DNA of 64,000 nt from an uncultured Prevotellaceae bacterium (GCA_902762325.1 CACWNV010000018.1:1-64000); one strand, 5' to 3'. Numbered from the stretch's first letter, positions 42,081 to 52,130 are shown. Numbers and translations: made by a program. Notes: generated from the sequence alone by a model not told the origin.

Positions 42081-43322
42081 TTACTGACGCGGTGTCATGC
42101 CCAACGACCGGATGTATTCTTCCTGCTTATGGCATCGTTCGAAACGGCAGTTGCGAATGAACTCATCCAGCTGTTGGCGGAACAATTGCTGGTTCGGGCG
42201 AGCCTCGCGCAGATTCTTATAAGTCGTGCGGTCGGTCTCAGAATACTTCACCACAACAGAGTCCCATAGTTCGGGCCGCTGGATTCCCATCATACATGAG
42301 CCGTCGAGTTTCTTGTAGGGCCAGAAGGTGTAGCCGATATTGGCCTGCTTCATCACTTTGACGAAGTCTGCCTGCCACTCGTTAGTGTTGTGACCGATCT
42401 CGCCCATATACATCGGCAGTTGCGTCTTGTCTCGGAAGGAGATGTAGTCGTTGATAGCCTCGGCAGTGGCATCTCCTCCGTAGCGATGGCAGGTGTACAT
42501 GATGTTGTTGTCGAATGTCCAGTCGCTGAACATGAAGAAGTCAGAGTTCCATCGTGCACCGCCCAACAGGATGACATGGTTGCGGTCTACTTGGCGGATG
42601 GCTCTCACCGCGCGTTTATATAATGGTTCGAGCCGTGCGTTCAGCTCGTCTTTGTTTTCAAAGTAGTGGGCTATCGGCTCATTCATGAGTTCGTAGCCAA
42701 GAATGACCGGCTCCTTCGCATAGCGCTTGGCGATGCGTTGCCAGATGTCGCAGAACAGTTGCTGGCTCTGCTCGCTCTCGAAAAGCCATGGATAGCCGTA
42801 GCCGTCGTCGATGTTGTCGCCCGTCTGTGACCCCGGACAGTCGTGCATGTCGAGAATGAGGTATAGTCCTGCCTGCCGACACCAGCTGATGAGCTGGTCG
42901 ATGCGTTGGAAGCCATCCTGCTGACTGCTTAGCCCCATGTAGTCTTCATCGGTGAACAACTTGTAGTTGAAGGGCAGTCGGATGGTGTTTGCACCCTGCT
43001 GTGCGATAAATTTGATGTCAGCCTGCGTGATGTAGTTGTCCTTGAACTGTTTCCAGAAGTTGGCTGTCCCGTCGGGACCTATAGCCTCTTTGAACAACAG
43101 GTCGATCATCCAGGCAGAGTTGGTTTTTGAAAAGCCAAACATATAGCCTTCGGGGTTGAGCCAGTTGCCCAGGTTTGTACCCTGGATGAACAGTCGCTCA
43201 CCGTTCGGCTGGATGAGGTTTACGCCTTCGACGTGTACAAATCGCGACTTTGTACGGGCCTCGGCGTTACCGAGACCCGTAGTGAAGTATAGCAAGACAA
43301 GTGTAAACAGATATTTCTTCAT
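42081..43322 (-). CDS. GH5 endo-beta-glucanase-like enzyme
   Basis: The 413-residue secreted enzyme has a signal peptide (about 1-20) and a GH5 TIM barrel. Catalytic E215 is in YELMNEP and E308 in MYMGEIG; conserved R115 (NTIRLPFNY) and H160 (LDMHDCPG) are also present. It should cut beta-1,4- or beta-1,3-glucans; the specificity within GH5 is not readable. It lies 12 bp after the GH16 gene and before the GH3 gene. Confidence 0.9.
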   Translation of the reverse strand: MKKYLFTLVLLYFTTGLGNAEARTKSRFVHVEGVNLIQPNGERLFIQGTNLGNWLNPEGYMFGFSKTNSAWMIDLLFKEAIGPDGTANFWKQFKDNYITQADIKFIAQQGANTIRLPFNYKLFTDEDYMGLSSQQDGFQRIDQLISWCRQAGLYLILDMHDCPGSQTGDNIDDGYGYPWLFESEQSQQLFCDIWQRIAKRYAKEPVILGYELMNEPIAHYFENKDELNARLEPLYKRAVRAIRQVDRNHVILLGGARWNSDFFMFSDWTFDNNIMYTCHRYGGDATAEAINDYISFRDKTQLPMYMGEIGHNTNEWQADFVKVMKQANIGYTFWPYKKLDGSCMMGIQRPELWDSVVVKYSETDRTTYKNLREARPNQQLFRQQLDEFIRNCRFERCHKQEEYIRSLGMTPRQ

Positions 43323-43334
43323 GCCACTAAGCGG

Positions 43335-44459
43335 TTATTTCTTCTGGAATACTCGCACGTAGTCCACTTCCATCGTGATGGGAAGAGCATTCTCATCCAC
43401 ACCATTCATGCCGCCCCAGTCGCCACCCCAAGCCAGATTAAGGATGAGGTAGAAAGGATAGTGGAAGGGCCATTGGTTGTGTCCAGATCCAAGAACAGAC
43501 TTCTTTACGTTGAGCTGTACCGTACCATCGACATAGGTGGTCATCTCATCGGCAGTCCAGAGCAACGCATAAGTATGGAATTCCCCTTCGGCATTCTTAA
43601 TGGTCATGGCATGTGTTTTCTGGGTGTTCTTTGTATGATTGTAGTCTTGTGTGTGGATGGAAGAAGAAACTTCATTGGGAACAGTTCCCACTTCTTCCAT
43701 GATATCAATCTCTCCGCACATCGGCCATGGATTTGTTCCCCAGTCGTTGTTCACGGGCATCATCCAGAATGCGGGCCATGTACCCTTTCCCTTTGGAAGT
43801 TTGATGCGTGCCTCGAAGTATCCGTGTTGCCAGCCTTCGCGCTCTTTCGCATAGACGCGGCCAGAGTAAACCTTTCCGTTCTCCTTAAAGCAGTTGATGC
43901 GCAATGTGCCGTTCTTGACCTCGGTAACCAGCTTGCCATCAGGTGACTTGTGGTTGACGTAGTTCTGCAACTCGTTGTTCACCCAGTGCTCTTTCTTTAC
44001 TTCGTGTGTCCAGTCGTTGGAATTCAGTTCCGAACCGCTTTCAAACTCGTCGTTCCATACCAGCTGATAGCCATCGGGTGCATCGTAGCCTGGTTTCTCG
44101 GCTGCAGCCTGATGGACGCTGATGGTCTTGCGTGCTGCACCCGACATCACTGTCACCGAACCAGAGCGCCCTTCAGTATAAGGGTTCTCTGCCACAGTGA
44201 CCTTGATGCTTCCCTTCTGCGATAGTGAACCTTCAGTAGAAACCTTGATGAATTCGCCATCAGCATAGGCACCCCATTCCTTGCCAGTCGTCGTCACGTT
44301 CACGGTGTAACTGCCACCAGCAGCAGGAGCCTCGATCTGTTCAGGAGCCGCCGTAATCGTGATAGAGGCAGGTGCCGGTTCATCGTTGTCGCCACCACCA
44401 CAGCCCGTCAGGACTGCGGCGATGGTAAACAACAGATTATAAATAATCATTTTCTTCAT
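43335..44459 (-). CDS. GH16 beta-glucanase (laminarinase/lichenase type) with BACON-like domain
   Basis: This 374-residue surface lipoprotein (C20 in LTGC) has an N-terminal BACON-like Ig domain (about 30-120, ending TISVHQAAA) that acts as a spacer. The GH16 jelly-roll domain (about 125-374) has catalytic motif GEIDIMEEVG with E250, D252 and E255. The Met insertion (EIDIMEE) is the beta-bulge typical of laminarinase-like GH16_3 enzymes. It would start degradation of beta-1,3- or mixed-linkage glucan outside the cell. The start codon overlaps the stop of the surface-binding protein gene (TAATG). Confidence 0.93.
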   Translation of the reverse strand: MKKMIIYNLLFTIAAVLTGCGGGDNDEPAPASITITAAPEQIEAPAAGGSYTVNVTTTGKEWGAYADGEFIKVSTEGSLSQKGSIKVTVAENPYTEGRSGSVTVMSGAARKTISVHQAAAEKPGYDAPDGYQLVWNDEFESGSELNSNDWTHEVKKEHWVNNELQNYVNHKSPDGKLVTEVKNGTLRINCFKENGKVYSGRVYAKEREGWQHGYFEARIKLPKGKGTWPAFWMMPVNNDWGTNPWPMCGEIDIMEEVGTVPNEVSSSIHTQDYNHTKNTQKTHAMTIKNAEGEFHTYALLWTADEMTTYVDGTVQLNVKKSVLGSGHNQWPFHYPFYLILNLAWGGDWGGMNGVDENALPITMEVDYVRVFQKK

Positions 44460-46921
44460 TATTCTGATTTCTGGAAAATAATATTACTAATCTCTACATG
44501 TGTTCCTGCTGGCGATCCGCCAAAGTCGAAGAACAGAGAAAGTGCATGGGCATCGTTCAGCGGAAGCTGTACGCCCTTCACCGTGTAGACGAACTCCTCG
44601 CCACCCTTTACGTCATGACGATCGGCAAAGAAGAAGTTATTGTCGTGCTTCTCCGCATCGTCGGTTTCAGTGAGTTTAATCGTAACACCAGGCAGGTCAA
44701 CATCTGCATAGACCGTGCAAGAAAAATCATACTTATCACTCATCGCTGCAGTCAGCGTCGTGTTAATGGGGAACTGGCCCTGCCACTGCGAACCACCCAT
44801 GCCGTCAGAGAGCGTCAGCTCCCACTTGTTGTCTTTGTGCGACCATACGGGATCAGCAATCTGTGCCCAGCCGTTATCTGCAAACCAAGGTGTCACGCTG
44901 ATAAAGGCATCGCCGGCATCGACAGCCTTCCAGAGGTTTTTGGCAGAATTGTAGTCCAATGCTCCGCCGCTGCTTCCGCCTTCCTGATGCTTCTGCACGA
45001 TGATCTCGCTCAGATCGATCTGCAAGCCTGCGGGACAGCCACCGAGGTCGATGAACAGCTTAGCCTCGTTGAAGCCAGTGTCCTCACCATTCTTTTGAGC
45101 CTTCACACCGATGAACTCAACGTAGTTCTCGCCTGCTTCAAGTGACAGACAGCCATTGTAAATAAGTGTGTTGTCGTCGTCGCCCTCATCACAGATCTTG
45201 AAGGTGAAGCGACCAAGATCCTGACTCGACTCTATCTTTGCACGCACGTCGTAGAGCTGTCCGGGCTCAATGTTCATTTTTGCGTGGTGGATGGAGTTCT
45301 GAGCCTGCCACTCGGAAGCGGTAGCATCGTTGGCAATGATGGTATAGACACCATTGCTGTAAGAGAACTTCGGATTGCCAATCTGCTGCCAACCGCCATC
45401 TGCCCACCAGAATTCCATTGTACCAATCGTGTTGAAGTCACGACCAAGGTTGTCGGCAGAGTTCACATCAACCCATTTAACATCTGTCTCGCCGCCATCA
45501 GGCACGATGGTACCATCGTCGTTGGCGTGATCTTTCAATACGATGTTGCTGATGTTGACATTGGTTGCACCTGTAGCATGACCGAAGTCAAACACGAGCT
45601 TCACAGGGTTGAGATCCTTGCCATGTACATCACTTACCCAGAATACATAGTTCTGACCAGCCTTCAGGTTAACACCATGTTCGTCGATGATAGCTTCTGA
45701 GTCGTCCTCGTTGGTGAGTTTGATTACCACACCCTCGATGTCGCGGTCAGTGCTGAGGATACATGAGAAGTCGTAGTTGGTAGCAGCCGATGTGGTGAGT
45801 GTTGTGTGGAAGTGTACCTGTGCCTGCCACTCAGCGAAGCATGCCTGTGGGATGCTTACAGTGTAGTCGTTGTCACCACTCTTGAAACCATTCTTAAGGA
45901 GATCTGTCTGTTCGTTGCCCCATCCTGGATCAGGATTGTAATAGAATGTCATCTCGGGAGTGATGCCCTTCCATAGGTTGAAGTCGCTGTTAGCATCGAA
46001 GCCACTCTCTTCGACGAAGCGTTCGTCAGCTTCGCTGGTGAAGATGAAGCGCCAGGCGATACTACGGCTGGGAGTCTCATAGATGAGTACGAGCTTTGTA
46101 CCTGTAAGCGACTCAATACGGAACAGTGGGTTCTCATACTGATCATTGCTGCTGATATATGGGAATGCGGTGTTGGCAGCCAGTTTGATGTATTGCTGGG
46201 TGGTCACCTGACCGTCAGCATCAGTCCAAGGCAGTTGCTCGAATGTCCAAGAAGTAGTTTGATTGCCCATTACTAATGCAGTATCTTTTTTTGCATCTTT
46301 AGAACCTTGTTCTGTAAATTTAGTTTCATAGTTTACATAGGTCAGACCGTCGGCACCAGCATTGTAAGTGAAAGAACCACCCTTGCGGTTGTCGTTGCTG
46401 AAAGTGATGCGGTCGTCGTACATGCCACAGTCCTTTTTCTCGTTGGGAGCAGCCGACCACCATTCTGTACCGGCGGTTCCAGCAGGGCCGCAACCGAGGT
46501 GAGCCACTTCTCTGTTGGCGAAGCGCCACTCCTTGTTGCAGATGCGACGGAAGTCGGCACTGTAGTCAACCTTCGTTTCATTGAAAGTGAATTCCTTCTT
46601 GATGCCCGTCTGTGAAATACCATTGCGGTTACCAAGGCGGAGTTCTACATTATATGTACCAGCCTCAGGATTGTTATAACCCACTTCCTGAAGTGTGGAG
46701 TACTGCGTACCATTGAGAATCCAGATAGGATAGGTGCCTGCAGCGGGTGTGTAAGAGGCCACCATCTGATTGGTCTCCTGATCAACTGAAATCTGATAGT
46801 CGATACCGCTGACCGTGGGAATTCCGTTGGGATTGGCGCCCTCGAACTCGTCGGGCGTGCAAGCCGTCATCGTCAAGCCTGCAAACAGAACTCCTATTGA
46901 ATATTTAAACAGATTCTTCAT
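44459..46921 (-). CDS. Surface glycan-binding lipoprotein with repeated CBM4-like modules
   Basis: The 820-residue lipoprotein (C21, MTAC) has a PKD-like Ig domain (about 30-115), a propeller- or sandwich-like middle, then three related beta-sandwich modules of about 130 residues. Each has the pattern W(Q/G)Q near its start, an Asp-Tyr-x-(F/V)x-C/A strand and an ending such as FDFGGSPAGTHVEISNIIF. They look like CBM4/CBM9-type carbohydrate-binding modules. Several binding modules on one chain would hold long glucans at the cell surface for GH16. The module ends (about residue 465, 640 and 818) are close to identical in pattern, so the region arose by duplication. Confidence 0.82.
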   Translation of the reverse strand: MKNLFKYSIGVLFAGLTMTACTPDEFEGANPNGIPTVSGIDYQISVDQETNQMVASYTPAAGTYPIWILNGTQYSTLQEVGYNNPEAGTYNVELRLGNRNGISQTGIKKEFTFNETKVDYSADFRRICNKEWRFANREVAHLGCGPAGTAGTEWWSAAPNEKKDCGMYDDRITFSNDNRKGGSFTYNAGADGLTYVNYETKFTEQGSKDAKKDTALVMGNQTTSWTFEQLPWTDADGQVTTQQYIKLAANTAFPYISSNDQYENPLFRIESLTGTKLVLIYETPSRSIAWRFIFTSEADERFVEESGFDANSDFNLWKGITPEMTFYYNPDPGWGNEQTDLLKNGFKSGDNDYTVSIPQACFAEWQAQVHFHTTLTTSAATNYDFSCILSTDRDIEGVVIKLTNEDDSEAIIDEHGVNLKAGQNYVFWVSDVHGKDLNPVKLVFDFGHATGATNVNISNIVLKDHANDDGTIVPDGGETDVKWVDVNSADNLGRDFNTIGTMEFWWADGGWQQIGNPKFSYSNGVYTIIANDATASEWQAQNSIHHAKMNIEPGQLYDVRAKIESSQDLGRFTFKICDEGDDDNTLIYNGCLSLEAGENYVEFIGVKAQKNGEDTGFNEAKLFIDLGGCPAGLQIDLSEIIVQKHQEGGSSGGALDYNSAKNLWKAVDAGDAFISVTPWFADNGWAQIADPVWSHKDNKWELTLSDGMGGSQWQGQFPINTTLTAAMSDKYDFSCTVYADVDLPGVTIKLTETDDAEKHDNNFFFADRHDVKGGEEFVYTVKGVQLPLNDAHALSLFFDFGGSPAGTHVEISNIIFQKSE

Positions 46922-46961
46922 ATTCTCTGATTTGATTAATAATATTAATTGTGTTTAGTTG

Positions 46962-47003
46962 GGAGCCCTTCTCCCTCCCTATATGGGAGGGCCGGGGTGA
47001 GGC
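46962..47003. repeat. REP-like palindrome between SusD and surface-protein genes
   Basis: CCCTCCC (46973-46979) pairs with GGGAGGG (46985-46991), flanked by GAGCC and GGGTGAGGCTC, which pair outside. GC-rich palindromes of this kind are scattered between genes in many bacteria. It is in the beta-glucan operon, where an RNA hairpin could damp expression of the downstream genes. Confidence 0.7.
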
Positions 47004-47005
47004 TC

Positions 47006-48541
47006 TTAATATTCATTCTGAACCAGTGCGGGATCAGAGTCAAGCTCTCCCTGTGCAATGGGGATATACTTCTTGTTCTCAGTCCAACGGTTAGTACGAT
47101 AGCCATACTGGTCGGGAACGAGCACAGTGGCAGCCTTGCCGGTACGTACGAGATCCCAGTAGCGCTTGCCTTCACCCATGAACTCAAGGTCGCGTTCATC
47201 GATGATGTCGTCCTTTGTGACGCTTGTGACAGCATTCAGACCTGCGCGCTGACGAACCAGACTCACATACTGTGCAGCTGTGGCAGCGTTTCCGCCCGTC
47301 TCCAATACTAACTCGGCAGCGTTGAGCAGAGTCTCACTGTAGCGGTAGTAGCGGTAGTTATTGTTGAAGTTCAGGTTGTTGTCGAAGGCGGCGTGAGAGT
47401 TGGTACCCGTCACCTTGCTGTACTTCTTCAGCCAGAGGAATGTATTCTGATAGCGTGGGTGATAGGACTGACCTTCCTCAAGACCATCGAGATAACGGAA
47501 GTCGAGGATGGTAGCATCGCGGCGCAAGTCGCCCTCGCTGAACTTGTTGTAGGCTTCAACGCGTACGGGCAGGAAGCCCCAGCCGTCTCCAGCCATCTCC
47601 GGACTGTCAGAAACCTTCCAGTTGTTGGGTGATATGAGGGTGGGCAGCACGGTTCCACCGATGGCGAGTGGGCTGTTCCAACCGCGCTCGTTACCGCCGT
47701 CCTCGTAGTTGATTTCCCAAATAGACTCCTTTGTCCACTCACCTTCCACATACCAGATTTTGGCATAGTCGGGGTTCAGAGCGTAGTCGTTCGAGGAAAT
47801 GATTTCCTGCATGTACTGCAATGCCTTCGGATAGCGGGCAGTGTCCTTTTGGTACATCACCATCTCTGCATACATCATGTAGCACATAGCCTGTGAAGCA
47901 CGTCCGCTATTGGAGTTGTCCCAGCGCATGGGAAGCACCTTCGAGTCAATGACCTCCTCGAGTTCACGGATAAGTTCAGCATATACTTCGTCTGCCTTCT
48001 TTTGAGGAGCAGTATAGGGAGCGCTGAGGTTCTCAAGATAGAAGGGGATGTTTCCGAAGTAGTGCCACAACATATTATAGTAGAACACGCGCATAGCACG
48101 AGCCTGCATCTCATAGCTCTTGGCATTGCCAGGTGTGACGTCCGTGCCCCAGGGAATGTAGCGCAGCACGTCGTTGCAACGCTTGATACCAGAGTAGTCA
48201 ACCGTCCAGAGTGAAGAGAGCGTGTTGTTCTCGTTGCCCTCGTAGTTGAAGAGCATGTGCCAGTTCTGCATATCGTTCTTTGTCTCACCGCCTACCCAGA
48301 AGTTGTCACCCTGGATTTCGGCGTCAATGTTCAGTGCGTTATATTGTCCCAGTCCCCAGTCGGGCCAGTGGATGGGGTCGTACGCAGCAATCAGGGCTTC
48401 TTGAATGTGCTCGTCGGTCTTGTAGTAGTCTTCCAGATAGTCGCGGTTGGGGTTGGTCACCTCAAGGAAGTCATCGCTGCAGTTGGTGAAAAGCATGCCG
48501 CCTGCAACCAAAAGACTCATTGTTATATATTTTGCTTTCAT
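47006..48541 (-). CDS. SusD/RagB-type surface glycan-binding lipoprotein (beta-glucan PUL)
   Basis: This 511-residue lipoprotein (FTNC lipobox) pairs with the following SusC. SusD features include SDDFLEVTNPNRDYLEDYY, the helical RAMRVFYYNMLWHYFGNIPF segment, and the C-terminal RYSETLLNAAELVLETG and EFMGEGKRYWDLVRTGKA regions. The ATG at 48541 is preferred, with an in-frame ATG three codons upstream at 48550. It lies between susC (53 bp, with a simple AT repeat) and the surface-binding protein gene. Confidence 0.95.
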   Translation of the reverse strand: MKAKYITMSLLVAGGMLFTNCSDDFLEVTNPNRDYLEDYYKTDEHIQEALIAAYDPIHWPDWGLGQYNALNIDAEIQGDNFWVGGETKNDMQNWHMLFNYEGNENNTLSSLWTVDYSGIKRCNDVLRYIPWGTDVTPGNAKSYEMQARAMRVFYYNMLWHYFGNIPFYLENLSAPYTAPQKKADEVYAELIRELEEVIDSKVLPMRWDNSNSGRASQAMCYMMYAEMVMYQKDTARYPKALQYMQEIISSNDYALNPDYAKIWYVEGEWTKESIWEINYEDGGNERGWNSPLAIGGTVLPTLISPNNWKVSDSPEMAGDGWGFLPVRVEAYNKFSEGDLRRDATILDFRYLDGLEEGQSYHPRYQNTFLWLKKYSKVTGTNSHAAFDNNLNFNNNYRYYRYSETLLNAAELVLETGGNAATAAQYVSLVRQRAGLNAVTSVTKDDIIDERDLEFMGEGKRYWDLVRTGKAATVLVPDQYGYRTNRWTENKKYIPIAQGELDSDPALVQNEY

Positions 48542-48552
48542 ATTGATCATCT

Positions 48553-48597
48553 ATTTAATTCTCAATTTTCAATTTTCAATTCTTAATTCTCAATTAG
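48553..48597. repeat. AT-rich simple repeat between susC and susD
   Basis: CAATTTT/CAATTCT units (TCTCAATTTTCAATTTTCAA and variants) are repeated about six times in the 53-bp spacer of the beta-glucan PUL and run to the end of susC. Similar AATTGAAAATTG runs are seen between genes in other Bacteroidetes. Confidence 0.75.
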
Positions 48598-51500
48598 AAT
48601 GTCAGGTTCAGACCAATTGTCCAAGTGCGGGCCTGTGGATAGACACCCTTGTCGATACCGAGCGACTTACCGCCGGAAGAGATTTCAGGATCGAATCCCC
48701 AGTACTTAGTCCATGTGATGAGGTTCTCTGCCATCACGAAGAAGCGCAGACGCTCGATGGATGCCTTGCGTGTAAGATTGCGTGGCAAGGTGTAGCCCAG
48801 TGAGATGTTCTTCAGGCGCAGATAGCTACCGTCAACAATGTAGAGGTCGCTGACCTGCCAGTTAGTGTTGTCACCGGCACGCAGGATAGGATACTTGTTA
48901 GAGGTGCCTTCGCCAGTCCAGCGGTTCAGCATGTAGGTAGGATAGTTACCAGCTGTGATATCAGTACGGTAGGTGGCGTCGAACACGTCTGCACCTGCCA
49001 CACCTTGGAAGAACAAGTTGAGGTCGATGCCCTTCCAGTCTGCATTGAAGTTCAGACCGAAGTTCCAGTCAGGAGAACCCTTACCAATCTTTGTGCGGTC
49101 GTCGCTGTTGATTACGCCATCACCGTTGATGTCAACGAAGCGGGTGTCGCCAGGACGTGCAGAGGGCTGAATGAGACCTCCGTTAGCATTGGTGTAGGCG
49201 TTCACTTCCCCATAGTTCTGGAACACGCCAGCGGTCTTGTAACCGTAGAAGTAGGGGAAAGGCATGCCGTTAGAGCCGCGAGCCAATGTACCACCTGTGA
49301 ATCCCTGAACACCATCGTATTCGATGAAGCCCGATTCGTTGCCAAGGTTCTTCAGCGTGGTCTTGGTGTAGGTAGCATTAGCCTTCACAGAGAAGTGGGC
49401 ATCGCTGATGTGCCACTTGTAACCCAATTCGAACTCAACACCCTTGTTTTCCATATCACCGACATTACCGACTGGTTTGTTCTCACCTACGTACGAGGGA
49501 ATAGGCATGGTCATCAGCATGCCGTTGGTCTTCTTAATGTAGTAGTCAACGGTAAACGTCAAAGCCTGATTGAAGAAACCTAAGTCAAGTCCTAAGTCGG
49601 TCTGCTCACTCTCCTCCCACTTGATGCTTGGGTTAGCAGTAGTAGAGGCCTTCGAGCCAATCTGCTTGATAGCCGGATTGCCAAAGAGCACGTTGTTGCC
49701 CATCACGTTCTCCACCGTGTAAAGGAAGTTGTCGATGTCATCGCTACCGTTCTTACCCCAGCTGGCACGGAACTTCAAGTTAGACAGCCAGCTCTGGGTC
49801 TGCTCCATGAATTTCTCGTTCATGATGTTCCAACCTACAGATACAGAGGGGAATGTACCGTATTTGTTTTCAGGACCGAAGCGGCTTGAACCGTCGCGAC
49901 GGATTGTAGCCTGCAACATGTATTTCTCGTCATAGTTGTAACTGACACGACCGAAGAGCGAAGATACACGATGCTCTACGTTCGGGCCACCCCAACCGTT
50001 ATATTCAGCGTATGGAGTACCAATGAGCTTGCCGTCGTCGTCGACTTCGTAGATCACGTTGGCATTGGTGTAGCTCATGTAAGGCTTCTCCAGATTGATG
50101 ATGTTCCAACGCTCAGCACCCAAATAATCGCTCTTGTTCTTCATGGCACTCTGACCCAGCACCACGCCGATAGTGTGCTTGCCGAACTGCTTGTCGTAGG
50201 TCAGCGTGTTCTCCACCTGCCAGTTGCAGCCCTTGTTCCACGACATGCTGGCTGAGGTATGCTCGCCTTTGGCGTTACCAGAGTGATAGTACTTCGACAG
50301 GGTTGCCGATTCACTACCCCAGAACGAGAGGTCAACGGAATAGTTGAAATGGTACTTCAGGTTGTCCCACAGTTGCAGGTCGAATGAGAACTTAGGAACG
50401 AACTTGTGGCTCCAGCCCTTTGAGGGATGCAGGTTGAGTATTGCCAGTGGGTTGTTCATCTCAGCATAAGAACCGAATGTACCGGGGATGGTGAAGTAGT
50501 TGCCTCTGCCATCGCGCTGTAGTTCGTAGCCTTGAGTCACCTCGTAATTCTCATGCATCTGGTCGGCCAGTTCCTTGTTCGTCACGGTCGGAGCAATAAT
50601 GGGCGACATGTAAAGGGCTGATCCAAGGACTGAACCGAACTCTGAGTTCTCACTGATACCCGTGCTCTTTACGCGCGTATAGGCGAGATTCACCGTTACA
50701 TCGAGCTTGTTCAGGAAATTGCGCTCTGCACTTGCGTCGTACACATTATATATATTATTCGAACGCAATGACAGACGTTGAAAATTCGACCGTCCGTAGT
50801 TACCGCCAACGATACCCTCTTGATCATAGAAACCCATCGAGAGGTAGTAGCTCAGCTTCTCAGAAGCACCGCTCACGCTTAACTCATGGTTTTGCACGGG
50901 GGCGTTATCGTTGAATACCAAGTCCTGCCAATCAGTGCCAAAGCCTTTGATTGGATTGCCATTGGTGTCGTTGAGGTTGTAGGGATCGGCATAGATAGGA
51001 GCCTGACCGCCGTTTAGACGCAGCTCGTTCTGCATGATGGCGTAGTCTGTGGCGGATGTAACATCACGGTGGCGCCATGCCGTCTGCCAACCCTGAGAGA
51101 AGTTGTAGTTGATGACGGGCTTGCCCACCTTACCCTTTTTCGTGGTGACGAGAATCACACCATTGGCAGCGCGAGCACCGTAGATGGCACCTGAGGCAGC
51201 GTCTTTCAGCACCTCGATAGACTCAATGTCACTGGGATTCAGGAAGTCGATGCCGCCCTCGATAGGCATGCCGTCGACAATGTACAGCGGGTCGCAATTA
51301 TTAATGGAACCCGTACCACGCACACGTACGCGTGGGGCGGCACCAGGCTGACCTGAAGACGAGGTGACATTCACACCGGCTGCCAAGCCCTTCAATGCAT
51401 TGTCCACACGTACAGGGGTCTTGCCGGCCAGGTCGTCTGAACTCACCTTGGCGATGGCAGCAGTCACCACGCTCTTCTTCTGTACACCATAACCGATGAC

Positions 51501-51812
51501 AACAACGTCGTTGAGTGTCATACGGTCTTCTTTCATAATGATGTTCATTTGGCTACGAGCAGCAACTTCCTGGCTTTCCATTCCAATATAGGAAACAACC
51601 AGTCTGGTACCCTCGGCAGCCTTTAACGAGAACTTACCGTCATAATCGGTAATCGTTCCGCTCTGAGGATTTCCTTTCTCGACAACAGATGCGCCGATGA
51701 CAGGATCACCATTCTCATCAGTCACAGTGCCCACCACGTTTATCGTCTGGGCAAAGGCCATTGCTGACACCAATAGTGTCAACAACAGAGAAAGCAACCT
51801 AATTTTCTTCAT
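48594..51812 (-). CDS. SusC/RagA-type TonB-dependent outer-membrane transporter (beta-glucan PUL)
   Basis: The 1072-residue transporter has a signal peptide (about 1-21, AFAQ) and a carboxypeptidase-regulatory-like domain (NVVGTVTDENGDPVIGASVV). Its TonB/plug region is LNDVVVIGYGVQKKS, DPLYIVDGMPIEGG and SGAIYGARAANGVILVTTKKG. The barrel ends in GLNLTF. It is the first gene of the operon, with a promoter about 78 bases upstream, and imports oligosaccharides released by the GH16 and GH5 enzymes. Confidence 0.95.
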   Translation of the reverse strand: MKKIRLLSLLLTLLVSAMAFAQTINVVGTVTDENGDPVIGASVVEKGNPQSGTITDYDGKFSLKAAEGTRLVVSYIGMESQEVAARSQMNIIMKEDRMTLNDVVVIGYGVQKKSVVTAAIAKVSSDDLAGKTPVRVDNALKGLAAGVNVTSSSGQPGAAPRVRVRGTGSINNCDPLYIVDGMPIEGGIDFLNPSDIESIEVLKDAASGAIYGARAANGVILVTTKKGKVGKPVINYNFSQGWQTAWRHRDVTSATDYAIMQNELRLNGGQAPIYADPYNLNDTNGNPIKGFGTDWQDLVFNDNAPVQNHELSVSGASEKLSYYLSMGFYDQEGIVGGNYGRSNFQRLSLRSNNIYNVYDASAERNFLNKLDVTVNLAYTRVKSTGISENSEFGSVLGSALYMSPIIAPTVTNKELADQMHENYEVTQGYELQRDGRGNYFTIPGTFGSYAEMNNPLAILNLHPSKGWSHKFVPKFSFDLQLWDNLKYHFNYSVDLSFWGSESATLSKYYHSGNAKGEHTSASMSWNKGCNWQVENTLTYDKQFGKHTIGVVLGQSAMKNKSDYLGAERWNIINLEKPYMSYTNANVIYEVDDDGKLIGTPYAEYNGWGGPNVEHRVSSLFGRVSYNYDEKYMLQATIRRDGSSRFGPENKYGTFPSVSVGWNIMNEKFMEQTQSWLSNLKFRASWGKNGSDDIDNFLYTVENVMGNNVLFGNPAIKQIGSKASTTANPSIKWEESEQTDLGLDLGFFNQALTFTVDYYIKKTNGMLMTMPIPSYVGENKPVGNVGDMENKGVEFELGYKWHISDAHFSVKANATYTKTTLKNLGNESGFIEYDGVQGFTGGTLARGSNGMPFPYFYGYKTAGVFQNYGEVNAYTNANGGLIQPSARPGDTRFVDINGDGVINSDDRTKIGKGSPDWNFGLNFNADWKGIDLNLFFQGVAGADVFDATYRTDITAGNYPTYMLNRWTGEGTSNKYPILRAGDNTNWQVSDLYIVDGSYLRLKNISLGYTLPRNLTRKASIERLRFFVMAENLITWTKYWGFDPEISSGGKSLGIDKGVYPQARTWTIGLNLTF

Positions 51813-51889
51813 ACTTTGTTTATTTGTTAATAATTGTTTAGAATTCTACTGTTTTCTTTCTACTTGTCATCGTAGATGTTTTCCGATTG

Positions 51890-51897
51890 CAAATATA
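51890..51897 (-). promoter_or_regulatory. Promoter -7 element of the beta-glucan PUL
   Basis: On the minus strand this reads TATATTTG, a match to TAnnTTTG. It lies 77 bases upstream of the susC start, leaving an AT-rich leader. Confidence 0.65.
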
Positions 51898-52130
51898 TGA
51901 TAAAAAGGAATGGCTTTGTAAGGTAAATAGAAAAAAAGTGGAATTATGACTTTGATGTTAATTTGTAAACACTTAATAATCAGCTATTTGTTAATTACCG
52001 TTGAGTTTAAAAAAGTGGATGTATTGTTGAGGAAAAAATAGCTGTTTTCGAGTATAGTTGTTTCAAATACACTGTATAAATTAACTGATTAATTAGGCGT
52101 ATTTACTTCTTTATTCTCGATAATTTTGCT
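51898..52130. other. AT-rich spacer between divergent promoters
   Basis: The 230 bases between the beta-glucan PUL promoter (minus) and the ettA promoter (plus) are very AT-rich. I see no ORF, hairpin with a T-run, or repeat; regulator sites for the PUL may lie here. Confidence 0.5.
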
